Shown here: in pieces, positions 10,023 through 17,570 of the stretch
Layout: each line of letters starts with the position of its first letter
Position numbering within the stretch: the first letter of the stretch is position 1
NCBI GenBank assembly: GCA_037447655.1
Contig: JBBHKE010000872.1
Coordinates: 1-17,852, forward strand
Source of the DNA: Zygnema cylindricum
Lineage: Eukaryota > Streptophyta > Zygnematophyceae > Zygnematales > Zygnemataceae
Direction of reading: 5' to 3'
DNA: 17,852 bases
Notes under the pieces: model-generated
The model's input: only the letters and a program-made list of their open reading frames with translations
Databases searched by the model: none
Told to the model about the DNA's origin: nothing
Translations under genes and position numbers: made by a program

Positions 10023-10060
10023 TAGTGTTGTGTATCGAGAAAATACTTATCGCGATAAAA
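10023..10060 (+). mobile_element. Lone end of a hAT-like cryptic element
   Basis: Begins TAGTGTTGTGTATCGAGAAA and continues to ACTTATCGCGATAA. The first 13 bases are identical to the left end of 12035-12469. The TATCG...TTATCGCGATAA part matches the right end of that element in reverse complement. No partner end was found nearby, so this is a fragment. Confidence 0.5.
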
Positions 10061-10326
10061 ATATTAACAATAATTATCATCTATGGAACGATGAGGGTCT
10101 GAAAATACCGCCCGCAACAAACAAAAAATATGGGTGATAATTATTGGTTGGAAGGGGGGTGGTTAGTACGAAAAAGTACAAAATCGTGGTACGGAAGTAA
10201 AGTATGAAATATGTGCGAAGATATCGCGACAAGGGGGGAGAGAGGGGGGCTCGGAAAAAATTTCACAACCCATTTTGAACCACGGTTACGAGCTTTAGTC
10301 GATTTTATGACGTCGAAGCGTGTGAC

Positions 10327-10340
10327 GTGTCACGTGACAC
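10327..10340. repeat. 14-bp perfect palindrome containing CACGTG
   Basis: GTGTCACGTGACAC is its own reverse complement. CACGTG is the plant G-box core, but with no promoter or gene nearby a regulatory role is not supported. Confidence 0.9.
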
Positions 10341-10388
10341 CTTCAATCGGAGTTACGTCCCAAAATTTTGGTGTGAACAAGACCCGTT

Positions 10389-10418
10389 TTCCGATGACTT
10401 TTCGGAAAATCATCGGAA
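10389..10418. repeat. Short foldback with 14-bp arms
   Basis: TTCCGATGACTTTT (10389-10402) and GAAAATCATCGGAA (10405-10418) pair at 12 of 14 positions across a two-base gap. Confidence 0.8.
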
Positions 10419-10517
10419 TGGGCAAAAAGCTACAAATGCTCCGGTGGGTATAGGCTATCATCCACCCTGGCGGAAGGCACATGGCCTATGCGACGTGTAT
10501 GCAACTGTTCGCGCGTT

Positions 10518-10551
10518 GATCGCGGATATTTTTTGATCGTGGATAATTTTT
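10518..10551 (+). repeat. 17-bp tandem duplication
   Basis: GATCGCGGATATTTTTT followed by GATCGTGGATAATTTTT; one difference is CG versus TG. Confidence 0.85.
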
Positions 10552-10903
10552 GACTTTTACGCGCGGCACAATGCTATGCGTTCAGGCGCTTAGAATTGAC
10601 CTTCTCCGGGTCACTTGTTGCGAACTGAAAGGTTCAGCCGATGGCGTATCTAATTTTGCATCCGACGGTCAAGGTTTACGCCCATACCCTTGGAGAATGA
10701 AATCGGTCATTTCAGTAACCTTCCTTTTCTGACATTTTTTTTTTTTTGTATGAAACAGTACGGGCGTCAAAAAACTAACCTCATTTTTTCCCTAATGGAA
10801 CTTCACCCAAAAATTACGTTAATATTGGAACTGTTGACTGGCGTTAATTACTCTAATGTTGAACATTTTTAGATAATGTAATGTACGAAATGTGTCAGTC
10901 CGT

Positions 10904-10965
10904 ACTACAACTGTTCATTATTTTGTACATACGCACTATAACAGTTCATTATTTTGTACATACGC
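10904..10965 (+). repeat. 31-bp tandem duplication
   Basis: 10904-10934 and 10935-10965 are adjacent and match at 29 of 31 positions. Each carries TTTTGTACATACGC. Confidence 0.95.
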
Positions 10966-11161
10966 AGAGAATAAATGTCAAATAAAGGCGTCGACATGGG
11001 AATCTAAGTGCGTCGCCACGGAAAAGCGCACTCTTATTTGATTCCCAATCATAAAGACGAAGGGAAATCGCGAGAACTTGGTCTTACATGTTCAAGCATC
11101 GAATATGCATCGTATATATAAACACAGATTGTGGTGGCCACAATATGGGAAAATGTATTCA

Positions 11162-11243
11162 AATTAGTGTTAAGTGAATAAATTGGCGTTAAGTTTTGTT
11201 GGGGTTAGGCCATTGATCCAAAAGAGAGTTAATAACACTAATT
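11162..11243. repeat. 11-bp inverted repeat spanning 82 bases
   Basis: AATTAGTGTTA (11162-11172) and TAACACTAATT (11233-11243) are exact inverse copies. No target-site duplication was recognised. This could be a small foldback element or chance. Confidence 0.5.
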
Positions 11244-11800
11244 GTATATTTACACTATTGATTTCTCAACTTTAATAGAAAGTCATGATATAGTTAAAAT
11301 CCAAAAACTCTTATAACGGGCGGTTTATAGTTGCTGAGGCACCTGACAGAAAAAGTATGTTCGTACACTAATCGTAACCGTTCGTTTTGAATAGTTGTCT
11401 TTAGAATTGACGTGGAAAATTCGTAGTATACGTGCATTTGTTCGAGCTTTATATTGTAGTTGTCAACTACCCTGTTGGGGTTCAACAGATTGGTTTGGTT
11501 CTAAGGGAGCGTTTTTTTTTATCTTTTGGTCAGCCTAATCTTGTCAGCTCGATGTTAGCCATCCGGTTCCTACCGAATTTCAATCAGCCAATTCTTGCAC
11601 AATTTAACTTGACAAATATCACCTGTGTCATATGAATCGTTGATACTAATAGTATTCAAATCGTCCAATCTTCACGTGGTTTAGACTGTAGGCCAAACTT
11701 TAAAAACTTAAAAATATTATACAATCAAATAATATTAGATACAATAAATATTAATTGTAAAAAAAAATGAAAAAGTTAATAAAATGCTTACCTTACTTTG
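11244..11800. other. No gene recognised
   Basis: Mixed sequence with a short AT-rich patch (about 11696-11790) and a small palindrome GTAGTTGTCAACTAC (11456-11470). Open frames of 60-70 codons on both strands match nothing I recognise. Confidence 0.5.
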
Positions 11801-11995
11801 TACTTGTACAATTTTCGAACACTTACGTACAGTGTCTGTGTATGTCCGTACATTTTAGGGTTATTTTAGGGGGTTTTTAGGTTTTTAGGGTACATTTCTG
11901 TACATCCCGTATACTTTAGTATGTATATTTCCGTACAGCTGCGTTACATTTCGTACATTTTCGTACAATGTTCGTACATTTTCGTACTTGTTAGG
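11800..11995 (+). repeat. GTAC cluster with 21-bp period and TTTTAGGG words
   Basis: Eleven GTAC tetramers in about 195 bases. TCGTACATTTTCGTAC occurs exactly at 11951-11966 and 11972-11987 (period 21). Around 11853-11890 lie several TTTTAGG(G) words resembling degenerate plant-type telomeric repeat, but not in a regular array. Confidence 0.8.
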
Positions 11996-12034
11996 GTTAT
12001 TAAAAAGGGGATTTTACTGTTCTGGGGTTTCTAG

Positions 12035-12469
12035 TAGTGTTGTGTATTTGTAAGATTTTGCCGATAATCGATATGCACCTTTTTTTGGCTTGCCGATAAT
12101 CGATATATTGGCACGATATATCGAAACTGGTGTTATCGCCGATCGCAATAACATTCGTACCGATAGCTATCGGCGATAATTGTATTGTAGTACCGTACAA
12201 TTGTTTCCGTCATACTACATCACCGTTATATCGTTACACAGAGTACGGAACAAAGTTTTACACGTGGCATTCCACGCTATATAAAGTGAAAAATATAATA
12301 CAATATATTATAAAGTACTATTATATATCGTACTATATTTTTTCCACTTGTCGCCGATAAGGAATTTGTTGGTCTTGGAGCGATATATCGGGACTTTTGA
12401 CCTTCCAATATCCGATAACTATCGGTATAGGTGTTATCGCGATAAATTTCTTGCCGATACACAACTTTT
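12035..12469. mobile_element. hAT-like MITE candidate with decayed terminal inverted repeats
   Basis: The left end TAGTGTTGTGTAT (12035-12047) pairs with ATACACAAC (12457-12465) at the right end. Inside the ends, both sides carry inverse-related CCGATAATCGATAT / CGATATATCG / TTATCGCGATAA motifs, so the two halves read as an imperfect long inverted repeat. It is about 435 bases long and non-coding. TAGTGTTG starts are common in hAT-superfamily elements, but I see no clear 8-bp target-site duplication. A second copy of the end lies at 10023. Confidence 0.5.
12133..12179. repeat. Stem-loop inside the hAT-like candidate
   Basis: TTATCGCCGAT (12133-12143) and ATCGGCGATAA (12169-12179) are exact inverse copies. 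A 14-bp perfect palindrome CCGATAGCTATCGG (12160-12173) overlaps the right arm. Confidence 0.9.
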
Positions 12470-12504
12470 AAGGGTACACTGTTGTACGTTCTTTTATATT
12501 TCAG

Positions 12505-12523
12505 TAAGGGTACTTTCGCATGT
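12505..12523 (-). repeat. Dispersed inverse copy of a 17-bp word (partner at 13428)
   Basis: The reverse complement of this stretch is ACATGCGAAAGTACCCTTA. The partner at 13428-13446 reads ACATGCGAAAGTACCCTAA, identical over the first 17 bases. The two copies are about 900 bases apart in opposite orientation. Confidence 0.85.
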
Positions 12524-12601
12524 GCTAAAGTTACAGTTATTTTCTGTCGTTTTCTTCCTAGCAGAAAAACGAAAATCACAACCGACAAAAGTGAAATTGA
12601 C

Positions 12602-12638
12602 TACATTAAAGTTGAGTTATCTTACAACTTTAAATGTA
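12602..12638. repeat. Hairpin with about 13-bp arms
   Basis: TACATTAAAGTTG (12602-12614) and CAACTTTAAATGTA (12625-12638) pair with one bulged base across a 10-base loop. It is followed by the 12-bp palindrome ACAAACGTTTGT (12656-12667). Confidence 0.85.
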
Positions 12639-12706
12639 CCAGAATTTGTCGTTTAACAAACGTTTGTCGTTGGCGCATTTCATTTCGGTGCTTCCAGTTC
12701 TTCTCA

Positions 12707-12746
12707 CTTTATATAAAATCACCTCGCGAGGTGATTTTAAATAAAG
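12707..12746. repeat. 40-bp near-perfect palindrome without spacer
   Basis: The centre is CTCGCGAG. The inner 24 bases (12715-12738) are a perfect palindrome, and the 20-base arms match at 19 positions. No loop separates the arms. Confidence 0.95.
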
Positions 12747-12749
12747 TTC

Positions 12750-13150
12750 CATGAGGTAAACAAATAGGCAGATGCTGTCGCACGTGCCAGATTTTTTTTA
12801 CAATTTTTGAGCGCGGAGTACCAAAAAAAATACCCACCGCACGTTTCCAGCCTGTGCGTGAATTTTTTTCCTGGGCGTTTTTCCGTACAGGTGCCGTGGA
12901 GGGGGTTTTGACCAACGGACGCCATTTCGCAAAAGCGAAGTCCGTGAAAGCGCCTCTATGTCTTCCCCTCTCCCACTAACGCGTCTATCCCACAATTCTT
13001 GCAATGAAAAAAGTCAAGAATGGTATCAAATGAAAGATCTATAAAAAATATTTATTTTGGCTGTCTTTTAGCTTATTTTGGTGGCAAGTAGAGTGAGAAC
13101 GGACGAAAAAAACAAATTCCGGAAACCATGGCGGAATGTTTTGAAATTTG
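12750..13150. other. No gene recognised
   Basis: Mixed sequence with a short hairpin TTCGC-AAAA-GCGAA (12926-12939). Three short minus-strand open frames overlap here in different phases; none has a recognisable domain. Confidence 0.5.
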
Positions 13151-13152
13151 TG

Positions 13153-13340
13153 ACGTCGACGCTGTCATAAGTACGCGTGACGTCAAAATGTCACAAACCC
13201 TAAACATCTACAATGTCACAAGTAGCTAGACGTTTACAACTGTCTCTATTTTGTAAACGTCATCAATTGTCGCGAGTTTTGTACGCGTCTACAATCGTCA
13301 CAAGTTGCACCCACGTCTACATCTGTCACAATCTAAAGTT
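13153..13340 (+). repeat. Degenerate minisatellite, about 7 units of 24-28 bp
   Basis: Units starting near 13153, 13180, 13204, 13230, 13257, 13285 and 13313 share the pattern ACGTCTACAAT.TGTCACAAGT. The best-preserved units are at 13204, 13285 and 13313. One unit includes the symmetric octamer TGACGTCA (13178-13185). Confidence 0.8.
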
Positions 13341-13427
13341 ACGATTTCATTTCTTTACATACGAATGCTCTGAAAGTTGTACGGAATATCTTCGCTAAAA
13401 AAAAAGTAACAAGACTAAGTTTCGGTT

Positions 13428-13446
13428 ACATGCGAAAGTACCCTAA
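13428..13446 (+). repeat. Dispersed copy of a 17-bp word (partner at 12505, inverse)
   Basis: ACATGCGAAAGTACCCT, identical to the reverse complement of the copy at 12505-12523. It is near an AGGGTAC word at about 13478, and both contain GTAC. Confidence 0.85.
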
Positions 13447-13658
13447 GGCTGCCTTAGATTTTCCGTTATATTAGGTTTTTTAGGGTACACTTGCGGTAAA
13501 TTTTCGTACATTTCTGTTAAATTTTCATACTTTTTAAGATTTTCTAAGGATTTTAAAGCATAGTTCAAAAGTAGGTGAAAGTTGGCCCATACATTATGCC
13601 TATTGTATGCAAAACATACAATATGACCTTAAGACCCATATTGTATTCGGACCTATTC

Positions 13659-13718
13659 GGACCAATTAAAACATTCGGACCAAAAATTGGACCAATTAAA
13701 GCATTCGGACCAAAAAAA
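13659..13718 (+). repeat. 30-bp tandem duplication
   Basis: 13659-13688 and 13689-13718, each starting GGACCAATTAAA and containing CATTCGGACCAAAAA. CATTCGGACC-like words also occur just upstream (13646-13660). An open frame of 61 codons runs through but only reflects the repeat. Confidence 0.95.
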
Positions 13719-13927
13719 AATATTTACACCGTCAAATTCAAACGATCGGACGGTCGCTGATCAAAGTAGCGATCTAAGAAGATCACATGAAAAGCCCATA
13801 ACACAACTTATGATAAAGGCGCCGACCAAAGGCCTACCATAAAAACGCCTACTTTTGAACTATGTTTTAAAGGATTACGCTTTCTGTACGTTACGTAAGT
13901 CTCCGTACAGAAAAATCTACTCGAACT

Positions 13928-13971
13928 TTACGAAAATTATGTAATTGACGAATACTACGTAATTTTCGTAA
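13928..13971. repeat. Foldback with 15-bp arms
   Basis: TTACGAAAATTATGT (13928-13942) and ACGTAATTTTCGTAA (13957-13971) pair at 14 of 15 positions across a 14-base loop. Confidence 0.85.
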
Positions 13972-15400
13972 AAAAGTTGAAATCCGTACGAATTGGACAT
14001 CAACGCAAGGAACTGAACTGAACTAAACCAACGGTCAAAGTTGGCTCCTGGTTTTGTTCTCTTAAGATTGGAAAATCGTGCGTACTAAAACTTTCAGTAC
14101 GTTTCGACCTGTAAACGTAACGCGTAAGTAGCGGACGTTTCGAGCATTTATTACGACAATCAATTAATCAAGTCCGTACGATCTTTAGAATATAACTGTT
14201 CCTGTGGAGGTTCTGGACGTATGCGCCTACAGGCGCCGGACAATATTAATCTAAAGAAATATTAATTTTTTATAACCTCCACATATAGTACTCACCAGCT
14301 ATCACCCGCACCGGGTAAAATATGTCGTCAAGTCAGGTATAGCTGTGAAAAAGACACTTGCGGCTCTCGGTCAATGGGTGTCAAACGGAGACCTTTCGTT
14401 TGGCTGTCGTATATAATTATTGTTACGAAGAACAGAATTCTATTTGTCGGAATTTCTGTTTTGTTTGGTAGTTAAAAAGCGATAGTGGGTCCGTTAACTT
14501 TTTGCGTAAAGACCGTTACGGTACAATCGCTACCGTACATTGGCGTGATCGACGTTTTGTCGGTCAAATCATGCGAATGACGTGAAATCGGGGCGTGATT
14601 GGTGCGCTGCCAAATAGTATGCAACAACGCGTAGAATACACGTTCGTTTTTGTATCGTGCGAAGAAAGTTTCGTATCGTAAAAAAGCGTACGATGGAGTA
14701 AAGCCGAATCAGCCGTCCGATTCGATTTGGCAATAAACAGACACGTCATACTTGGTATCAACGACGGCCGAAATTCGAGCTGGCGACCGAAAACTATGTG
14801 AAAGGCTCTTCCGTACTCCATTGGGGCATATTTAAATAGATTAATAATACGATTACGATTTTGAACCGTCCGATTATCATGGCATGCGCATCTTACGGGA
14901 TAGAAATTGTATTTAGTATTTACATATTGTTTGACTCTGAAATGCCTCAAGAGTACGGACTGAAGTCTTAAAAATTCCAAAATGGCCAGATAGATATCTT
15001 TGAGTTAAAAAAAAATATGCATACATCCGTCCAACAATTGGATGTCCGTACCGTACCTTATTCCCAGGGGCTCCACTTATCCTACGGGTATTCCCGCCGA
15101 AGACGTCACTAATTTAGGTCATTTTTTCCTGTTTCCGATAATTTCGCGAAATCGTTGGAAGAGCTACAGTTGACGATTTCCGCCAAGGCTCCGTACAGCT
15201 TTGCCGATTGAAAAATGCGGGCGTCACGCTACACATGCACACGTCATCATTCAAAGCCTGCAAAAACCAGCCACGAGATTCAAACCCTAAAAAATGCAAT
15301 AGACAGCTGGCAAAGGAAGTTCTAAAAATCTACAGTTGTCCTTAGAAAGAATTGATGACGTCACCGTTTCGGGTTTTCCGTTAGCCCGTTTCGGAAATAT
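13972..15400. other. No supported gene
   Basis: CpG-rich mixed sequence with frequent CCGTAC. It contains a 12-bp palindrome ATTTCGCGAAAT (15141-15152) and a 10-bp inverted repeat TGTGGAGGTT/AACCTCCACA at 14203-14212 and 14274-14283. The longest open frame in the window's right half (138 codons, minus strand, 14564-14980) lies here. It has no domain I recognise, and one frame of that length is expected by chance in this much sequence. Confidence 0.55.
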
Positions 15401-15406
15401 TCACTA

Positions 15407-15624
15407 CACCGTGAATCGCTATTAGCGTCAAAGTTTTTTTCGCCACTTAAAACATTTTTTCTCCGTACACACTTGTCGGATTTTGTATCTGACGGCTGCG
15501 ATCGAAAGGTAAGATTATTGGCTTCCGATTGGCGGTCTCAAAATGAAAATCAGACAAATGTGTACGGGAAAAAGATGTTTTAAGTGGCGAAAAAAACATT
15601 GACGCTTAATAGCGATTCACGGTG
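15407..15624. mobile_element. 218-bp TA-flanked foldback MITE (Tc1/mariner-like)
   Basis: Terminal inverted repeats of about 75-80 bp (15407-15487 and 15543-15624) match at roughly 90% with two one-base indels. The first 18 bases, CACCGTGAATCGCTATTA, are exact. The element is flanked on both sides by TA (15405-15406 and 15625-15626), the target duplicated by Tc1/mariner elements. About 55 bases separate the arms. It is non-coding, so movement would need a transposase from elsewhere. The ends do not match the grass Stowaway consensus. Each arm carries one CGTACAC or its complement. Confidence 0.85.
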
Positions 15625-15626
15625 TA

Positions 15627-17460
15627 CTCTACTGTACCGTTTTGTACTTTCACTTTAGGGCAACTTTCGAAAAAGTTTTCCAAATGCAGTTTCTGCAGCA
15701 AATTTGTCGGCACACGGCAGTCCGTACATTACTCAAACGTGCGGCTGTTGCTGCCGCCAGAAAGTCCGCGACGAGAAAAGACTATAGGGCCCGTTTCGGT
15801 CGCCCAGCTGGCCAAGTTTTAGGGTTTGCAGCAGTTTGGTCGTTATGCTCGATGACGCGAGCCTGTGGTACATATCTGACACGTGTCACTACAGAATTCT
15901 GCGACGTAGCAAGTACCGTAGTGAGAAAAAGAAACTAAAATTGGAGGAACAAAAATGTTTGATACTGGAAAATGTTTTAGTTTGCGGCTGCATTGCCATC
16001 TTCATTATTTTCTGGGAGAAACCCTACAAAATTTTGTACCGTGCAATTTCAATTTCGGTTTCTCAAATGTTTCCTATGCAGTTTTCGTTTCATTTTCCTT
16101 CATTAAGATGACACGTGTTGAATAACGAATGGCCCACCCGATTTTCCGCGGCTGTAGAATTTATTGATTTTTCGCAGGCTCTATTTTTCATATTTTTTCA
16201 CGGGTCACCGCATCGCTCAAAACGACCTTTTGATATGACCGTAAACTTGTCCTTTTCTATAAGTCAACATTTTAGATTGCAGCTGATTCGCGTATCATAT
16301 TACCTGGTACCGGTCGTTTCTGTACTATAATTAAGACAGTTACCGTCGGCGACCTTACACCTGTCACATGTAATAGAGTACATTTCTTTACTGTTGCAAA
16401 ACCCTCGAAACAAATTGCTCCCCTCCTGTAAAATAGAATGGAATCCACCTGCTTTCAGGTTTGTACAGACAGGACAAACTATGTTAGCTGTAAGATACAG
16501 TACAGTACAATTTTCTGGAATCTTGTAACCTGACAGCGCAGGTACAACCATGCGGAAACGACAACAGACGATTTCACCTTCCAGAATTTGTTTGCATTAC
16601 CGTACAATAGCGCCACTGGATGCCACCGGAAAATAACATGATAAAAAAAATCATACGCGTGTCGGGATTTTGCACAGACACGCAGCTGTCTTCATGTGAA
16701 AAGGGAGCTTCTGTGGAGGCACTCTATTGGTTCGTACAATTCATACTTTTACGTGATGAATGGTTGTCATGTCAAATCGCCGGTTATCGATTGGTAAGTT
16801 ATTGAAGACGTTTAACATATAAAGACAAAACATTACAGCACTTTCCTGTACAGGTGGACAAATCTAAGTGGCTAAAATAGAATGAGCTACAGAAGTACAG
16901 AACCATCAAAGGTTTGTCGTCATGTGCATAATGAGACAAAAGTGACGCTTCCGGTTCGGCCGGTCAGCGAACCAAAAGCAAACCTCCCCCAGCTTAGAAA
17001 ACGCCTCCTTTTAACCCCTACGTCCGTACATATCCTCGCCGTACATTGTTTCATTGTTCGATCTCTACTGTACATTTCGTCGCACGTACCTTCTATTTTG
17101 TCGTATTAGACAATTTCAAGGGATTGAAAGTTTGCCGCTAGGACCTCGTCCGTACGGAAAGTGACACGCTTTGACTGTGGGCCCCAGCTCGTGGGGGGAT
17201 TTGTACGGACGTACCATGATTTACAAAACTTGCAGGAACTGTACGGATGCATTGTAATCAGTACATTTTTGTCGTTACCCGCGGATTACTATCCACGTAA
17301 ACACCTTCCTTTGGGAATTCCTTGGGTATCCTGAGAAGGAAACAAAAGAAAAGAATCGAATACGACAAAAATGACAAAACAGTACAGAGTCCGTACGGGC
17401 AATTTGTGTTCAAATACAAACAGAAACATGTGAAAAGAAAATATAGAAAAGGACTTAAAA
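15627..17460. other. No supported gene; GTAC-rich mixed sequence
   Basis: Several open frames of 60-98 codons on both strands overlap in different phases and show no domain I recognise. Small symmetric sites include TCCGTACGGA (17149-17158), GTACGGACGTAC (17203-17214), CAGTACAGTACA (about 16498-16510) and a hairpin ACCTG-CTTT-CAGGT (16447-16460). Exons of an interrupted gene cannot be excluded without transcript data. Confidence 0.5.
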
Positions 17461-17493
17461 GGGCAAGAAATTAGAAAATGTGTATTTCAAATG

Positions 17494-17510
17494 AAAAAAA
17501 AAAAAAAAAA
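17494..17510. repeat. 17-nt poly-A
   Basis: Seventeen consecutive A residues, followed by more A-rich and then T-rich sequence. No poly-adenylated retroposed gene is recognisable immediately upstream. Confidence 0.95.
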
Positions 17511-17570
17511 GTAAATAAAAAAGTGGAGATCTTGCTTTTTTTTTCTCAATATTGAAGCATACTTGTGTTT

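Larger units (their letters stand above)
1771..10090. other. AT-rich, gene-free block of old repeats and simple sequence
   Basis: About 8.3 kb of very AT-rich DNA with dense A and T runs. All open frames in it are low-complexity (poly-Phe, Lys/Asn or Ile tracts) and none looks like a protein. No tRNA or rRNA signature was seen. Recognisable content is limited to the repeats listed separately. The pieces 1771-2079, 4216-5069, 6375-7164 and 7909-8940 hold nothing further that I can support beyond AT-rich simple sequence. Confidence 0.8.
10091..10860. other. Gene-free block at the start of the mixed-composition region
   Basis: Composition jumps from very AT-rich to mixed and CpG-rich near 10090. 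The block contains three G6 runs (10154-10159, 10233-10238, 10244-10249) but no recognisable protein or RNA gene. Open frames here (up to 80 codons) overlap each other in different frames and match no family I recognise. Confidence 0.6.
10860..17410. other. GTAC-dense domain
   Basis: Hand count gives about 80 GTAC tetramers in about 6.5 kb, mostly within CCGTAC, CGTACA, TCGTACA or GTACGG. At roughly 43% GC about 25 would be expected. The AT-rich block to the left has about 12 in 8.3 kb, close to expectation. CCGTAC on the plus strand is more frequent than its complement. The words occur inside and outside the mobile elements. Function unknown. Confidence 0.75.

Noticed and set aside
10233-10249. 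G-quadruplex from two G6 runs
   Set aside because: Only two adjacent G runs; four tracts would require splitting the runs with no loops, so a stable quadruplex is not well supported.
11107-11125. TATATAAA as a promoter TATA box
   Set aside because: No gene, start site or conserved element follows it, and such words are common by chance.
11853-11890. True interstitial telomere array
   Set aside because: TTTTAGG(G) words are irregular in spacing and number; there is no run of consecutive telomeric units.
14564-14980. 138-codon minus-strand open frame
   Set aside because: No recognisable domain, signal peptide or membrane segment. A frame of this length is not surprising by chance in about 7 kb read in six frames at this composition. 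Without transcript or homology evidence I do not call it a gene.
15273-15287. tRNA B-box-like GATTCAAACCC on the minus strand
   Set aside because: Not a good match to the B-box consensus, and no cloverleaf or A-box could be found at the right distance.
15642-15938. 98-codon plus-strand open frame overlapping two others
   Set aside because: Three overlapping frames in the same stretch, none resembling a protein family. It is best explained as chance openness.
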